64,000 nt of DNA from Saxidomus purpurata (lineage: Eukaryota > Mollusca > Bivalvia > Venerida > Veneridae): the NCBI GenBank assembly GCA_022818135.1, contig JAFMSR010000007.1, positions 7,300,543 to 7,364,542 of the forward strand. The letters run 5' to 3'. Both the position numbers and the translations under genes were made by a program. Shown here one piece after another: positions 1 through 12,360 of this stretch (position 1 is the first letter of the stretch; every line of letters begins with the position of its first letter). Below the pieces are notes generated by a model. The model had not been told where the DNA came from, searched no databases, and worked only from the letters and a program-made list of their open reading frames with translations.

Positions 1-697
1 AGGAGGACATATCCCTTAATTATTTTATAACAACTTATCGGATAAGACACTGTCTGACCAGGTGTCTTTAGACTGGACATTTATTCCAATAAACAGACCA
101 CACATCTTATTGACATGTAGGGATAATTATTGAGTGTTTTTTTTTCTTATTGTTTGTCTTTTTAAGAAATGAGTTTATTATCCAACAATAAAAATGTTTT
201 ATCAAAAAAAAAATTTAGTTCTTTATTTTACATGTGATTTCTTAGGATTGATATATTGAACACATTTTATTAACAGAAAACGAATTCTCACTTTAAAAAA
301 TGTCTCTTTGACTAAAATGAATAATTTGTTTGTGGAAGAGAAATTTGTACAATTTTTTCACACTGCAACAAATTAAAGAACCTTTACTTGGGTAATTTAT
401 TTATATAACTCTACACTTCACTCAATTTGAAAGAGAAAGTGCAAACCTTTAATTTGTGGGTACTACATTGACAACGCTAACCAACATAATTATAATTATG
501 GTAAATATGCCTAGATTCTATTGAAAAACATAAGCAAAATATTAATTTTCTACATTTTCATCTCTTTTTTTCCATTAGGAGTTTTCAAATACTTTAATTG
601 TGTACACCATCATTTATCTACATCTACCTCCTATAATAGTAGCTATGCAGTAGCTGATTATGGAAAACAGTAGCTAACTGGCTAATACCCATACTTT

Positions 698-950
698 GAA
701 CACAGTCGTATGTCAGGAACCATGTAGCCACACATCCCACATTCCTATTCAATTATCTTAAAGACTTTTTATTTTATATCTATTTCAGTATCAATCATAA
801 AATGATCTTATTTGATTAACTGTTAAACATACACAGACTTTGTCTTAGAAATGCGATTAATTCCAAAAAATACTTCTTTATTACTTAGAAACGTCCCATG
901 TCAAAAATTGGAAATTTTCGTCGAAAGTACAGAACTGTGGTACAGGTGTA
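698..950 (+). repeat. dispersed repeat, copy 1 (partner at 3257)
   Basis: About 240 bp shared in direct orientation with 3257-3487: GTATGTCAGGA, CATGTAGCCACA, TACTTCTTTATTAC, AGAAACGTCCC and AAAGTACAGAACT occur in the same order. Identity is not uniform, so it is an old copy. Confidence 0.75.
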
Positions 951-1231
951 AGTATTACCAGGTAAAATCGTGTCCGAAGATAAGCTTTTTAAATAAGGTA
1001 TGTACAATAAAACCTATGTAGAAGTCCAAAGATATCCGTATGACTAGCCAGTTAACCTGTTGCGCATACTTTTCTGGCAGATTGGTAGCAGAGATTGTGG
1101 AGAATGCATCGAAGAGATAATAGAGAAACAAGAACAACTGTCATACAAAGTATCACAGCGGGCCCACAAACAAAACTGACATGTAAATATTTTGGAAGTT
1201 GGTGAAGTATTTGATAGAAAAAAATAGAGCT

Positions 1232-1370
1232 TAATGTAAGAAATATCCCTATCAAGTTTCCAACGTTGGCCTCGTGGTTTCGGCGATGTTTGTTTTAAGA
1301 AAAACGAATGATAACAAACGTCGGACGATAAATCACAGCAGCTGATTCTGGCTCTTTATTCGGTCCAGCC
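1232..1370 (+). repeat. end module of a bivalve interspersed repeat, copy 1
   Basis: TTGGCCTCGTGGTTTCGG, GATGTTTGTTT, ACAAACGTCGGACG and ACAGC-TGATTCTGGCT match 9640-9750 in order. The end of the family whose inner modules (AAGCTCTAGGCC) fill 54830-57390. Confidence 0.65.
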
Positions 1371-1620
1371 TCTTCCTTCCATTAAATAGACGGAGTCTGG
1401 CACCACAGATAAAAAGATATTGTTTTATGAAAAATTGAAACAGGATCCATAAAGCCGACGAACAAAACGTGTACATGTATATCATATTAATATTAATATA
1501 AGCCATATGTTACCCAAAATGTATGAATAAAAGTATCATTTATGTCAATCATCTTCACCTAATATATTAGGTAAATGTGAAACGTTTTTACACCAAGATA
1601 TTGATGGCAGTGCGCTGTAA

Positions 1621-2031
1621 ATGAGAAATGACACGTTTGAACAGAAAGACCGGAAAGCGAAACAAGGAGAGAGTGTTCTTGTGTATTTAAGAGATAGCAT
1701 ATCGTATACGAGACGTTGTGATCTGGAAGTAAATGACACTGAATCCGTTTGGATTGAAATAAATAATCATCATAGCAAATCGTTTGTACTGAACTTTAAT
1801 TATTGCCCGCCTAACTCAAAACAGTCATGGATAGATAAATACGATGCACAGCTAGAAATTGCCGAGTCCTGCAACACAGAATATCATATACTTGGAGACA
1901 TTAATAATTATTATGTACCAAATAATGTTACTGGTAAATATATAAATACAAAATGGACAGATATAACCATGAAATACACATTGTCCGATATGCTACATAC
2001 TATACTTATAACTGGCAGTTTATGTATCTAA
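1621..2031 (+). pseudogene. non-LTR retrotransposon endonuclease fragment
   Basis: A 136-codon frame contains GESVLVYLRDSISYTRRCDL, ESVWIEI, NYCPPNSKQSW and HILGDIN. These are the middle blocks of the apurinic-like endonuclease of LINE elements (GG-x-x-YVR, E-x-x-W-x-E, Y-R-P-P, GD-F-N). No reverse transcriptase follows, and the frame ends just before a tandem repeat. A dead fragment; the Y-x-P-P of intact copies is YCPP here. Confidence 0.75.
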
Positions 2032-2091
2032 TAGTATCAGTCCTGTATTTGTCAGACTAGCGTAAAAGATAATTGAAAGCAATTTCAGACA

Positions 2092-2217
2092 TAAGCTACT
2101 GTTGCGGATTGCAGTTTGTATTGACTGTTTTATTAAGCTACTGTTGCGGATCGCAGTTTGTATTGACTGTTTTATTAAGCTACTGTTGCGGATCGCAGTT
2201 TGTATTGACTGTTTTAT
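2092..2217 (+). repeat. 42-bp tandem repeat, three copies
   Basis: Unit begins TAAGCTACTGTTGCGGATCG and ends TGACTGTTTTAT; copies at 2092, 2134 and 2176 are nearly identical. It abuts the LINE fragment and may be its tail. Confidence 0.9.
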
Positions 2218-2699
2218 ATCATTTCTGTCATGATAAGATGTAGATACATTCTCTTAATTCGATTTGTTAGGCTGCGTTTAGACTGCTGCTGCAGATTTTA
2301 ATTTTGCTTTTAGTTGTTTAGAAATTTTTGGAAATATGCTAATAACATGTTTTTCCTAAAACCGGAGGTCTGCCAATGTGCTGGGCGCATTGTAAGATTT
2401 TCATTTAAGTCTTAACAAATAAATAGTTATTCTAAAGACCTAAAACAAGCCTTTATGCGTACATCAACCCAAGCTCTAACAATCATTGGTTGCTGGTTAG
2501 TACCAGATGAAACAGAGTCCAAAAGGATCACATTCTTACATGTTTCTGCCGAATCCGAAACGTTGGGGTTAAGTGGATATGGCAATAGGTAACAGTTAAT
2601 TCTCTGATGTCATTCAATCCGTATGTCTAATGTGGCTTTTTTGGGCTTATGTTGCTAAAAAGCACAATAGAGAGAACAAAAGAATAGCCACACAACTGC

Positions 2700-2850
2700 C
2701 AATTTTAGTACGTCCGTATAGTTTGATTAACCGAACTAAAGACACTTTCGGTATGCACTAACCACTTCCGGTTTGCAATAAGCGTTAGTACATGTCAATG
2801 TTTCTTTACCCGAACTGAAATCACTTTTGGTATGCATTAACCACTTTGAA
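2700..2850 (+). repeat. short direct duplication
   Basis: CCGAACTAAAGACACTTTCGG with GTATGCACTAACCACTT recurs about 90 bp later as CCGAACTGAAATCACTTTTGG with GTATGCATTAACCACTT. Confidence 0.6.
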
Positions 2851-3256
2851 ATAAACATCGGTAAAGGTATATTTCTATATGAAGATTTTTAAGAATTTAA
2901 CATACTCATTTAGTGTCTTTGTACTATATGTGCCTGTGGGTTGCACGTCTGATTTAACTGAAGTTATAAAATTCTAACTGACACTAGTTTGTGCAAACTA
3001 AACACTAGCTGTTAGTTTAGTACTCTATTTTAAGCTCTGTTTCATTACAAGTTCATTTTACAAATTTGCAATCTGAAACACAGGTTTGTGAGAATTGCAA
3101 ATCATTTTTCATTTCTTTGTTATTGCCTTTATCTTGTGTTCACATTATAACGTATTTGAGTTAACGTTTCAGTATATCACTTGGAGTTGACCATTTCAGT
3201 ATTTCACCTGGAGTTGAACATTTCAGTATTGCTTGCCTAAATTTAATTTACTTTGA

Positions 3257-3487
3257 ATACAATGGTATGTCAGGACCCATGTAGCCACATATGTCACACT
3301 CCTGATCAGTTAACTTAAAGCATATTTATTTTAAGTATTAATCATAAAATTATCATAATTCATTAACTGTTAATTATATACAGACTTCGTTTAAGAAAGG
3401 CGAATAATTCCAAAATATACTTCTTTATTACAGAGAAACGTCCCGTGTCAATAAATTGGAAATGTTCGTCAAAAGTACAGAACTTAA
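3257..3487 (+). repeat. dispersed repeat, copy 2
   Basis: Direct partner of 698-950. A third, rearranged copy appears at 5096-5247, sharing CAGTAGCTGA and CCCCACATTCCT. Confidence 0.75.
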
Positions 3488-3489
3488 AG

Positions 3490-5095
3490 GGTACCGAAAG
3501 TCAGAAAACTCGACAGCGAAATTCAAACGAGCCTGTCATTTTATTTCATTTCCAAAAATGCGTTTGAATGTGGTCAACTGCGTTTTAATGATTTATTCAA
3601 TTTTTCATTGAAATTGCGTGATTTCCATCTGGTTTAAGGACGCCGCCATTGATAGCTTTAAAGCCTTATTGCGCCTGCGCCAAGTAACCAGATGTGACGT
3701 AACACTGCGCTGTCTAAATTACGGAAGTACATCGAGGTCTTTCACGCACCTGCTAACTGGATGTCGGCCGTTTTGAGGCAAACCATTTCATATAATACAT
3801 TGTACATTTTTACTTATTACAATGTCTTAGCGATGTTTATGTCAGGTTTTTCTTAAAAAAAATCTTGAAAATGATTGTTTAATGACGTTCGGTGAAATAT
3901 CATGCATGACAAGACAGAAATGCATTTTACATTCGGCTTTTGTGAAATGATCTATATATTTTAATCATTTTCTTTAAGTTTCTAATATTACGATTAAGAA
4001 TTTAAATATTTCACACTTATGCCATCTTCATATAGATTTTCCCAAGTGCACAACTTTTCTCGTATAACTAAATCATGCCGAAACACATCATTTTACGAGA
4101 ATGTTAGGTTGAAACTACTGTAACGAAACGTATTTTATTACAGGACCATATGCTATTATTTAAGACACAGATTTGTTTTTTTAGATCTAGATTCTAGTCT
4201 ATATAAAGGGCTGGCATTTATATTCAAAATAGTTTCCAAAAATCATGTTGTTACAGTAAATGTACAAAAGATAATATAGAAGATACTTACATGTTGCGGA
4301 ACACTGAAAGCTGATCTTCTTTAAATTCCTTAAAGACAATTAAAATGTCCTTCATAAGTGACCCCCCCAAACCGCAGGTGGTCAAATATCTTAATCGTTT
4401 TATTGCCCCTTATCAGTTTTAATCCTCTCTGATTAGGTCCAGCAGCGTGTCAGTAGACTTGATATGTAGTACAATAGTAGAACCATAAATTTTATTGATT
4501 TGTACAAATAATTGATTTATAACTTATTTCCTGTTGTTTATAAACTGTTTTATATAATAATGACATTTTACTTTTATTGCAGGATATGAAAAATATTTTA
4601 GATAAATGCAGTAAACTGTGATTTTAAAGTTATACTGAGAAAGTTAATGCATTTTTGATGTAAAAAGAATCCTTCTGACTATTTATTTCTTTGTAAATTA
4701 TAAATGCAACTGAACGCTTCTTCTAACTGTAAAATAAGCTAAAACTAAATTTCTCTTATGTATCAAGTGTAACATCTAATCTAAGTGATAACTGGTTTGT
4801 TGTAAGAGTAATTGATTGAGTATTTAAAACATTACTCAATCTAACTTTGAAATCACAGTTATTTTTCAGTAATCTAAAAGTAAAAAAAAATAGTTTATGT
4901 TTCTGTCATATAAGAAAATAGTTTTGATATAATAACTGTAAGTGTTGATTTTTTTATTATCTAATTTGACTGGGAATTACGTACCTAAAAGGTAACTGAT
5001 AAAATAAATTAATAACATCTTATGAAGGTCTTAAAATTTATGTATAACTAACATCCCTTTCCTATATTATCTGTACACATAATGTAAGGAAGTTA
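3490..5095. other. no gene seen
   Basis: AT-rich sequence with poly(A/T) runs; frames are short and carry no recognisable motif. The same holds for 1-697 and 5248-6640. Confidence 0.6.
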
Positions 5096-5247
5096 TACAG
5101 TAGCTGAATATGATAAACAGAAGCTAGTCTACCAGTGACCAGTCATGTTAATTGACATCTACTGTGAATTCGCTGTGAATTCGCATGGCTGACTGGACCC
5201 CTGTGGAGAATACCCCACATTCCTGTTCAATTGTCTTTAAAATCAAA
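5096..5247 (+). repeat. dispersed repeat, partial third copy
   Basis: Shares the CAGTAGCTGATTATG-like start near 645 and the CCCACATTCCTRTTCAAT segment near 738, with other sequence between. Confidence 0.5.
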
Positions 5248-6654
5248 TTTTCGCTTTCAATAAAATCAAAACACAAACAATATCTCATTTTGACAACGTT
5301 GCCATGGAAAATAATTAGCGTGGTTCTAACCATTGAAGGAATTTGATTGGATATAGCCCAAGGGCATATTTCACAAGAAAAGATGCGATATGATTTGTTG
5401 TTAATTGGCGACCCCCTGTCAACAATCTAACTGGTCACACTGGTCAATTGCATATTGCACACTGGTCAATTGCATTTGATAATTACACAACAAAATGCAG
5501 AGTGCCCAATTTAAATTATGCAACATTTTTGGATGTGCACGATCGAGGTAATTTACATATGAATTTATCACTGTGATTAAAACTAACCATATATTTAATG
5601 AATGATAGGCCGATATAAAGTTTATACATATACATTATTTGTCACTAATCTTCGAGTAACATTTATAATGTATGATCAAGTTTGCATAAAAATATTATTT
5701 AGTCATCTAACATAAATATGCCTTAGTAAAAAAAACATTTCAGCAAATGAAAGTTTCCAGCATCCCTACAAATGTTCAGAAAATATACCATTTTTGCTGT
5801 TAATGACAAAAATTCTGTACTCTGATGAAACGTTTTTCTATGAAATGGCATACCCGGATAAAAATGAAGTATACGCACAGTTGTGCTAGGGGGTTCCCCG
5901 GAAAAAATGAAATCTAACATTGCATCTGGTGCATTCTAGGGGTACTTTTAGCACGTGCAGAAAACACCAACAAGATATAACCACATGTAAATTTATTGCA
6001 TCACATGTATCAAAATTGACTCGGTACAACTTGAAAAAAAAGAGAACAATCAATATCAATAAGAAGCGATAATATATAAATGATTTTAACACGATCATCT
6101 ATATTTTGTCCCCATGTAACAAAGAGGGATCTGGTGTGTATTTAGATTGCATAAATTCCTCTACAGAGTGCAGTTCTTACTCCATGTACTCGGGTTCAAA
6201 ATTATACGGTACAAGTCCGTGATCATCAATTATAAAATATGTGTTTTACTTGCAAATGCTGCACAAATACTTTTGACGTAAATTGAAATTAATCTTCGCA
6301 CTTTGTCTCATTTGTTTATAAGTAACGGGTGAAAATTGCGCTGCAATTATCGGTCCTTAAAAATCTAATTATGTAGGATCGAAAGGAATTTGTCGTGAAA
6401 ACTGTGAAAGGCCATCAATGGTAAAGAAGCTCGTAATAGATAATAAAAGTTTTTTTTGTTATGGATCAACTGAAAATTTCAATTATATACTATCAGCAAT
6501 CAAAAGAAAAAGGTAGCTTTTGTGCACTGAAAGCTAAAACAAAGTAGCTGATATTGAAAGGGTTGATAATGAAATAAAGAAGGAAAATGTCATGTGGTGC
6601 GTTAGAAGTTTCGTTTAGTATATATTATATTTAACATATGTAAAAGCCCTGATT

Positions 6655-6846
6655 TGTTTATACCAATTTATTTTAGCTCGATTGTGAAGAAAGCTTGTAG
6701 CTTATCGAGTCACTCTCGAGTCCGCTTCCTGGAAAAACCAGTACTGGTGTCATATGAGGAGGTACGGTCGTGACCCCAGTGGGGCTCGAACCCGCAACCT
6801 CCGGGATTAGCGGCAGACACCTTAACCTTTACACCTCCGCCCCGCC
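6655..6846 (-). mobile_element. tRNA-derived SINE (family 1), full length, with target-site duplication
   Basis: Read on the minus strand it starts GGCGGGGCGGAGGTGTAAAG and has a perfect pol III B box, GGTTCGAGCCC (plus 6782-6792). A body with AAGCGGACTCGAGAGTGACT follows, then the tail GAGCTAAAATAAATTGG. The 14-bp direct repeat TAAAAGCCCTGATT flanks it at 6641-6654 and 6847-6860. Confidence 0.92.
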
Positions 6847-7189
6847 TAAAAGCCCTGATTGAAGTTGATTGCTGTTTCAAACAATTATTTTAACAATCAT
6901 TGGTACAACGAATCATAAGCTAAGGAGCTTGAGGACAATTTATTATGTTTTGTATACTAATCAAAAGCAGATAGCTGAGGAAAATTATATATAAGTTACG
7001 CTCCAGACTATCATACACCAGCCATATCGTCGAGTGGACCGCTCGATACACGTGGCAGAAGGATAATTGTTCCAATAACTCTGCAAAGAATTTAGGTCCA
7101 GCCTTCGTATTACAAGCGACATCTGGTCTTTTTATTTCACTTTACTCCATATATTTAGGTTTGCACTGTCAGTTAACGTTGAATTTGCA

Positions 7190-7300
7190 ATGTTTATTTC
7201 AAATAGGTGTCTCTCCCGCTTCGTTCTTCTTGAATTATGTGTTTGTGTTTTCATTTTTGTTATAATTATGTTTCACGTTGAAAATGGATTACACGAAAAG
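7190..7300 (+). CDS. candidate N-terminal signal-anchor exon of the Stealth gene
   Basis: The frame opens MFISNRCLSRFVLLE and runs through a hydrophobic stretch of about 18 residues (LCVCVFIFVIIMFHV included) to HEK. This is the shape of a type II signal anchor, which Golgi Stealth proteins carry and which the downstream exons lack. A GT follows the AAG at 7300 (GTTCGT, a weak donor). The exon would end in phase 0, matching the phase-0 start of the exon at 12269, giving 438 aa in all. The link over about 5 kb is inference; it could also be a chance frame. Confidence 0.35.
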
Positions 7301-7559
7301 GTTCGTAGTAACAAAACGCACTATTCCTGTAATAGAGAAAATTTTATAAGACCTTGTTTTAGAACAAATGAGAGGGTCCGTTCACTTTTATTTCCTTGAA
7401 ATTAAGATGACTAGTTAAGATCGACGTTTTAAAGCAAGGTGTGTTTAAATGACGTACATGTAAAAACACCGAAGCGTGCTCGCCTATGCCTGTGTTTTCG
7501 AATGAACATCCCACACGTTTAAATTAATTTACGTGACAACTGAAACTGTAGCAAAATAA

Positions 7560-8180
7560 AAGTAACGATGGAACGCACTTCAATCACAGGCCCAGATAAA
7601 GTTTTGAACATTGCACTTCCTTTCATCCTTTCAATATACTCTTTAATTGTGCTAAATATCAAGTAAATCTGTTGAACGGCATTTGAGCTATATTCCTTAC
7701 GAGCATAATTTTATAGGATAAAGGGAGATCATTCAAAGGAGGAAAGATAGAGTCAATGTTATTAGTTACTTCACTTCCTCTAAATATCTTCTATCACTGT
7801 GTCTTACATAAAGTAAATCTGTTTCATTGTTTGGAATTATGTTTCGGAAAAGAAAACATCCATATAGTAACGGGAAACGTTAAACAATGGGGTAAGCTAG
7901 AGTTATGGTTCTAAGTCACAATGTGCGCTATCACTGCTGTTTGAAATATCAACTCAATCCCTTGTGTAGTTTTTGAGTCATGCTCTTGACAAACATTTTT
8001 CATAAAGAAAGATAATTAAAAGAATGGGTAAGATAGAGTAATTACTCTTGGTCACTGCACTCCCCTCTCAATGTCCTCTATCAATGTGTGAAGTATCAAC
8101 TTATAAGACATCTTGAGATATGCTCTGGACAAGCATATTACATTAAGGGAGATAACTGCTGAGAAATATAGCGGACAAGA
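7560..8180 (+). repeat. degenerate tandem array of about 150-bp units, related to 58150-59080
   Basis: Four rough copies of a unit with CACTTCCTCT-like, TCTATCACTGTGT, AGTATCAACT and GATATGCTCTGGACAAGCAT words. The same word order appears in the NOC4L intron array, so both belong to one family. Confidence 0.6.
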
Positions 8181-8189
8181 TTTTCCTAC

Positions 8190-9094
8190 GTATTTACAGC
8201 AAAAATAAACAAAGGATCATAACTGTGCGCAAAATATACTCAGTCAAGAAAGAAAGTGTGCATAGGGTTAAGACAACAAGAGAAAGTATGCACAGGGTTT
8301 AGACAACCATGTACGAAAATCTATAGTTTACACATACACATATTTGGTATCCAATTAAAGGTTAATTTATGGTCCATATGATTGCATCAATGTTTTCACG
8401 TGTGTTGCAGAAACTTGTGAATTTTATCAATGATTTATAAGGTAGGGATCAATTTTAAAAATTGCAGATTTGAAAGAAAGTAATCAGAAAACTGTAGTAT
8501 AGGTTTGACACAGCGCTTTTCTCCTAAAACTTACACTAGCTAATATCTAGTGTGACCACCGCTTCGACGTATAGCTGCCAATGAACGAGCATTGACCTGA
8601 CGTAACGTCTGATGACGTCATTTGGATCCTGTTCTATTCAATCATCTAAAAATCTCTACCTGACCTGGGCCTGTCAGAAATGTCTCCAGTTTCTCGACAT
8701 CGAACATTGAAACGTGAAATTGTATTTTATGGCAGTTTAGCATGATGTTCACGTGCAAAATATGGCATAAGAGCTTACGTCAAATTAAAGGACAATTAGA
8801 AATGTTAACTTGACCTCAATTGAGTGTAACTGAATGGTACTGTGCTGAATATTTGACAAATATGGGTCGACTGGTTACAAAGTACATTGGATACATTCAC
8901 ACTTTATTTTTGACTGAGTATATGACCATCTCCTCTTTGTACTGAATATTAAGTAAACATGAAGGTTCGTTTAATTCCCACAAGTAGTTGCTGAAAAATA
9001 GACTGGAAACAAAATTTAGCAGTAATCAACTAGTCATACCTCTGTACAGGAACAAATATATCAAATTGGCTGGCTCAATTTTGATTCTAGGGGC
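8190..9094. other. no gene seen; possible transposon scrap
   Basis: 8515-8720 (CTAGTGTGACCACCGCTTCG, TGACGTAACGTCTGATGACG) looks like a worn transposon end or inverted coding scrap but cannot be placed. The rest, and 9761-10839, shows no motif. If the exon at 7190 is real, this is intron. Confidence 0.4.
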
Positions 9095-9760
9095 ATCGCT
9101 AGAATAGTCATGAAAAAGAACCACTAGACAATGCTGTTCGTTCACTAAATACCTAAGCTCTAAGGCTTACACAATCTGAGAGAAAGATTTTTTAATCCAC
9201 TATATAAGTATAGTTTATGTGAAGTATTTAAAGTAATAACCCTCAGGATGAGGCAAATTTTTCAACATGGCCATATCTTCAACATACTTTGTAGAGAACG
9301 ACAATGCAATGCTACACATTAAATATCTTAGCTGGACGACGAACAGTGTTCGACATTTTTAAAAGGATTTCCTTATACATGTCTGAATAAAAGCTTGGTC
9401 CCTAGGTAGAGGCCATATTCGATCCGAGGGATATTATTTGAAGAGAGGTTTTTAAAGTTCTTGGTAAGGTCCACAAGGAAATGCCACACATTAAATACTA
9501 ATTAACCCTTGGCCTTTCCGTTTTCAACAAGGGCTTTGTTAAAGATTTACTTTTCAGTTGTCATTGCAACCAAAGTCCTGCTAGGAATGAATTATATTAA
9601 AAAAAGTAGTGTTTAATGCAAAAGAATATCCCTTTCAAGTAAAATCAACATTGGCCTCGTGGTTTCGGAGGAGATGTTTGTTTCTAGAGAAACGACTGAC
9701 AACAAACGCCGGGCGGTGAGTGATGACAACAGCTCATTCTGGCTTAATGAAACATTTAAT
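9095..9760 (+). repeat. interspersed repeat with AAGCTCTAGGCC-type modules
   Basis: ACCACTAGACAATGCT, CTAAGCTCTAAGGC, GCAATGCTACACATTAAATA and AAGGTCCACAAGGAAATG recur as in 54830-57390; ends with the CGTGGTTTCGG module. Confidence 0.65.
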
Positions 9761-10839
9761 CATGACCACTCACTGTCTTACTTAAACTTTTTCCACCTGA
9801 TGAAAAGAGTTTCGAAAATGTTTGTCCTCAGTGTAATGTAGACAAAGGTTTGGTAAAATCAAGGAAAACCCCGATGATACACTTTGTAAATAAACCGAAG
9901 ACCACAGCTTTAATTGTTATATATTTAACTATCTTCTAAGTCTAACACATCACCTGACTTTTTCCTTCTTTATTTAATTATAAACCCTTCCTATATCAGC
10001 GAGCTTTTGTTTAGCTATCGGCATTTATAAAGACACTGGTTAGATACTTTGATTATATGGCAGAGAATTCTAATTCAACGTTTAAATCTCCGTATGCTTA
10101 ACATGGGTTATTGCATTGATGCACTTTTCTCACTCTTAAAATTCTCTTCCGTATGAAATTTGTATAACTCGATCTTTTTGAAATTCATGTAACGGAAGTA
10201 TCTACCCAGTGTGTTCATAAATGCAAGACAAGATAGCATAATAACATAGTTAATATATATTACAATTACTATGACGAATCAGCAACTAATAATACAATTG
10301 GCGTTTATTTTCCAGCACCTAAATAGTAACTCATGACCCTATTATGAACTGCATTTATGCACGAATAGGACCTGTCACCCAAAATAAGTGCACTATAATT
10401 AATAAGGGGCCATATCATGTTGTCATAAAGTTTTGCAAATGTATACATATGGTATTGTGAGAGGCTAATTATATAGTTAGAGTATTATAGAGTATGGATT
10501 AATGATGTTAACGAATTTTCCAATTGCTGAGTTTGAAACTGCCGTAAATTATAATAAATTATGCTGTATATAGGTATCATTTCTGTGCCGGACCAGTAAC
10601 GGCAGAGATATACCCCTTCAAAAAGCAGAACTGCTAGTACATTTTGGTATGTCAAGGACCATAACTGAAATGTCGAAATGAGCACGATTGTCGCACTACT
10701 TTTTACACGTTTTCATTTAATGGTTGACATGTGTGCCAAGTCATTCTACAATTCCCTTTTCAACGGCAAAGTAACAACACCATCACCATACTTATATAAT
10801 GAAAATTAACCAAGTTAAAAGTGCACAGTGCTCTTGATC

Positions 10840-10990
10840 GTTGAGCTATGTACCTTGGTCTTGCATGTCGCATATAGCCTTGATGTGGTTAACACTTGTG
10901 CCAAAATCGATCCATGTATCATGAAGTTACAGATCGCACACGAAATTAGACGGACAGACGGGCGAATTCGCGGAGCAATCCTATAGTCCC
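10840..10990 (+). repeat. repeat end fragment with GACGGACAGACGGGC
   Basis: TGATCGTTGAGCTATGTACCTTGGTC through AAATTAGACGGACAGACGGGC reads as the end of a dispersed repeat; no coding sequence. Confidence 0.4.
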
Positions 10991-11061
10991 CAAATCAACC
11001 ATTATCTTCTATTAATTGAGACCAATCATTATTTGTGTCAAACAGATATCAAGATATTTAA

Positions 11062-11231
11062 GAAATAATGTATGTCTTGGAGTGCTTTATCGAAATTGAA
11101 GCATTCCCCGGAGGTGATGTGCCTGGCGGAATAATTCACGAGGGCGAAGCCCGAGTGAATTATTACGCAGGCACATTACCGACGGGAAATGCTTCAATTT
11201 CGATAAAGCACTCCAAGACATAGATTATTTC
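11062..11231. mobile_element. palindromic MITE-like element, about 170 bp
   Basis: Two arms of about 75 bp pair almost perfectly: TATGTCTTGGAGTGCTTTAT, CGAAATTGAAGCATT and CGGAATAATTCAC on the left and their reverse complements on the right, around a GAGGGCGAAGCCCGA centre. Non-coding; a foldback or MITE is the natural reading. Confidence 0.85.
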
Positions 11232-11919
11232 GATTCTTAGAAGCCGATTTTTTTAAAAACTATCGTAACTACTACGGACCTTTTTTCAGTTTGGCGGTAA
11301 TGTGTAAAACAGCATAAGTAGTAGCTGTTGGAATTCACTCCCCTATTCGGGCAACCATTCAAGATATCAAACATAACTATATTATACAAACTTATTTTAG
11401 TTTAATCATCTAATACATAAAATATAAAAAGAAATACCTGACTGACATGCAGAAGACGTCAGATTCAGAACCTAACAAAGCAGCCAATTGTTTTAAATGC
11501 GTACCGTTAATTTGAACTGAACAACGTTTTAACGTGGAGTAATGACGTCAGTGTGATGACGTAAACGTTTCCATTCATAGTTTTGTCTCCCGGAATCAAA
11601 ACATTCATCCTGAATTTCTTCGCCTTTTTTAAGGAAAACAAGATGAGGGTATTCTAAGGCTTACTTGACGCAATCAAAAATAATATTTAGGTTCTTAAAC
11701 AAATCTTTTTCATGCGACTGATGTATTTATACTGATATTATTTCCATTTCTATATTTTATTTTTGCGCGGGAGTAAATTAGAAAAGTCGGAAGGAGCTAC
11801 TTCCATGTCCGAAACTCCGCCTACTTTTCCGAGTGCTTTAATCATATTAATGCACTCGAATTGACTATAGAAATATACCGTAGGCATATTAGAATGAATG
11901 TTAAAGGATTTAAAGGATA

Positions 11920-12160
11920 AGCTTATTGACCTTGACCGAGTGACCCCTAAAACCAACATGGAACTTCTACAACATTTTATAAATATCATCCTGTGAAATA
12001 TGAAGTAACAGTGTCAAAAGGTTACCAAGATATTGAGTGTTAAAAAAATGAGAAATGTTTTATCTCCTGTGACTTTGACTTTTGATCCAATGACCGGAAG
12101 TTCTACATGGGTCATCTACTCTATATGTTTTATCATCCTGTGAAATAGGAGGCTCTATTG
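11920..12160 (+). repeat. dispersed repeat with TTGACCTTGACC words
   Basis: TTATTGACCTTGACCGAGTG, ATCATCCTGTGAAATATGAAG and GTGACTTTGACTTTTGATCC recur in a duplicated form within the stretch (ATCATCCTGTGAAATA twice). Confidence 0.5.
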
Positions 12161-12268
12161 GAGAGAGCAAAAGCAATATGCCTCCTGATCTATCTGGCTG
12201 GCATAAACTGTTGTTTGGAACGTGAGACGTAATGTAAGTTGTACTGCATTAACAATGAAACATTTCAG

Positions 12269-12360
12269 ATGTATAGATACAAGACGATTAGGGAGTGTAC
12301 TGAGAGTCAAGAAAACTTATCTGTGTCTGAAAGAGAACAATCCAGATCTGATACTATCAG
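12269..12360 (+). CDS. Stealth gene exon 1 of the confident set
   Basis: Preceded by acceptor CATTTCAG and followed by GTGAGT. From ATG at 12269 it reads [17 protein letters not shown] and onward, 30 codons plus 2 nt, ending in phase 2 as the next exon needs. Whether this ATG is the start or an internal Met after an upstream exon is open. Confidence 0.65.
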
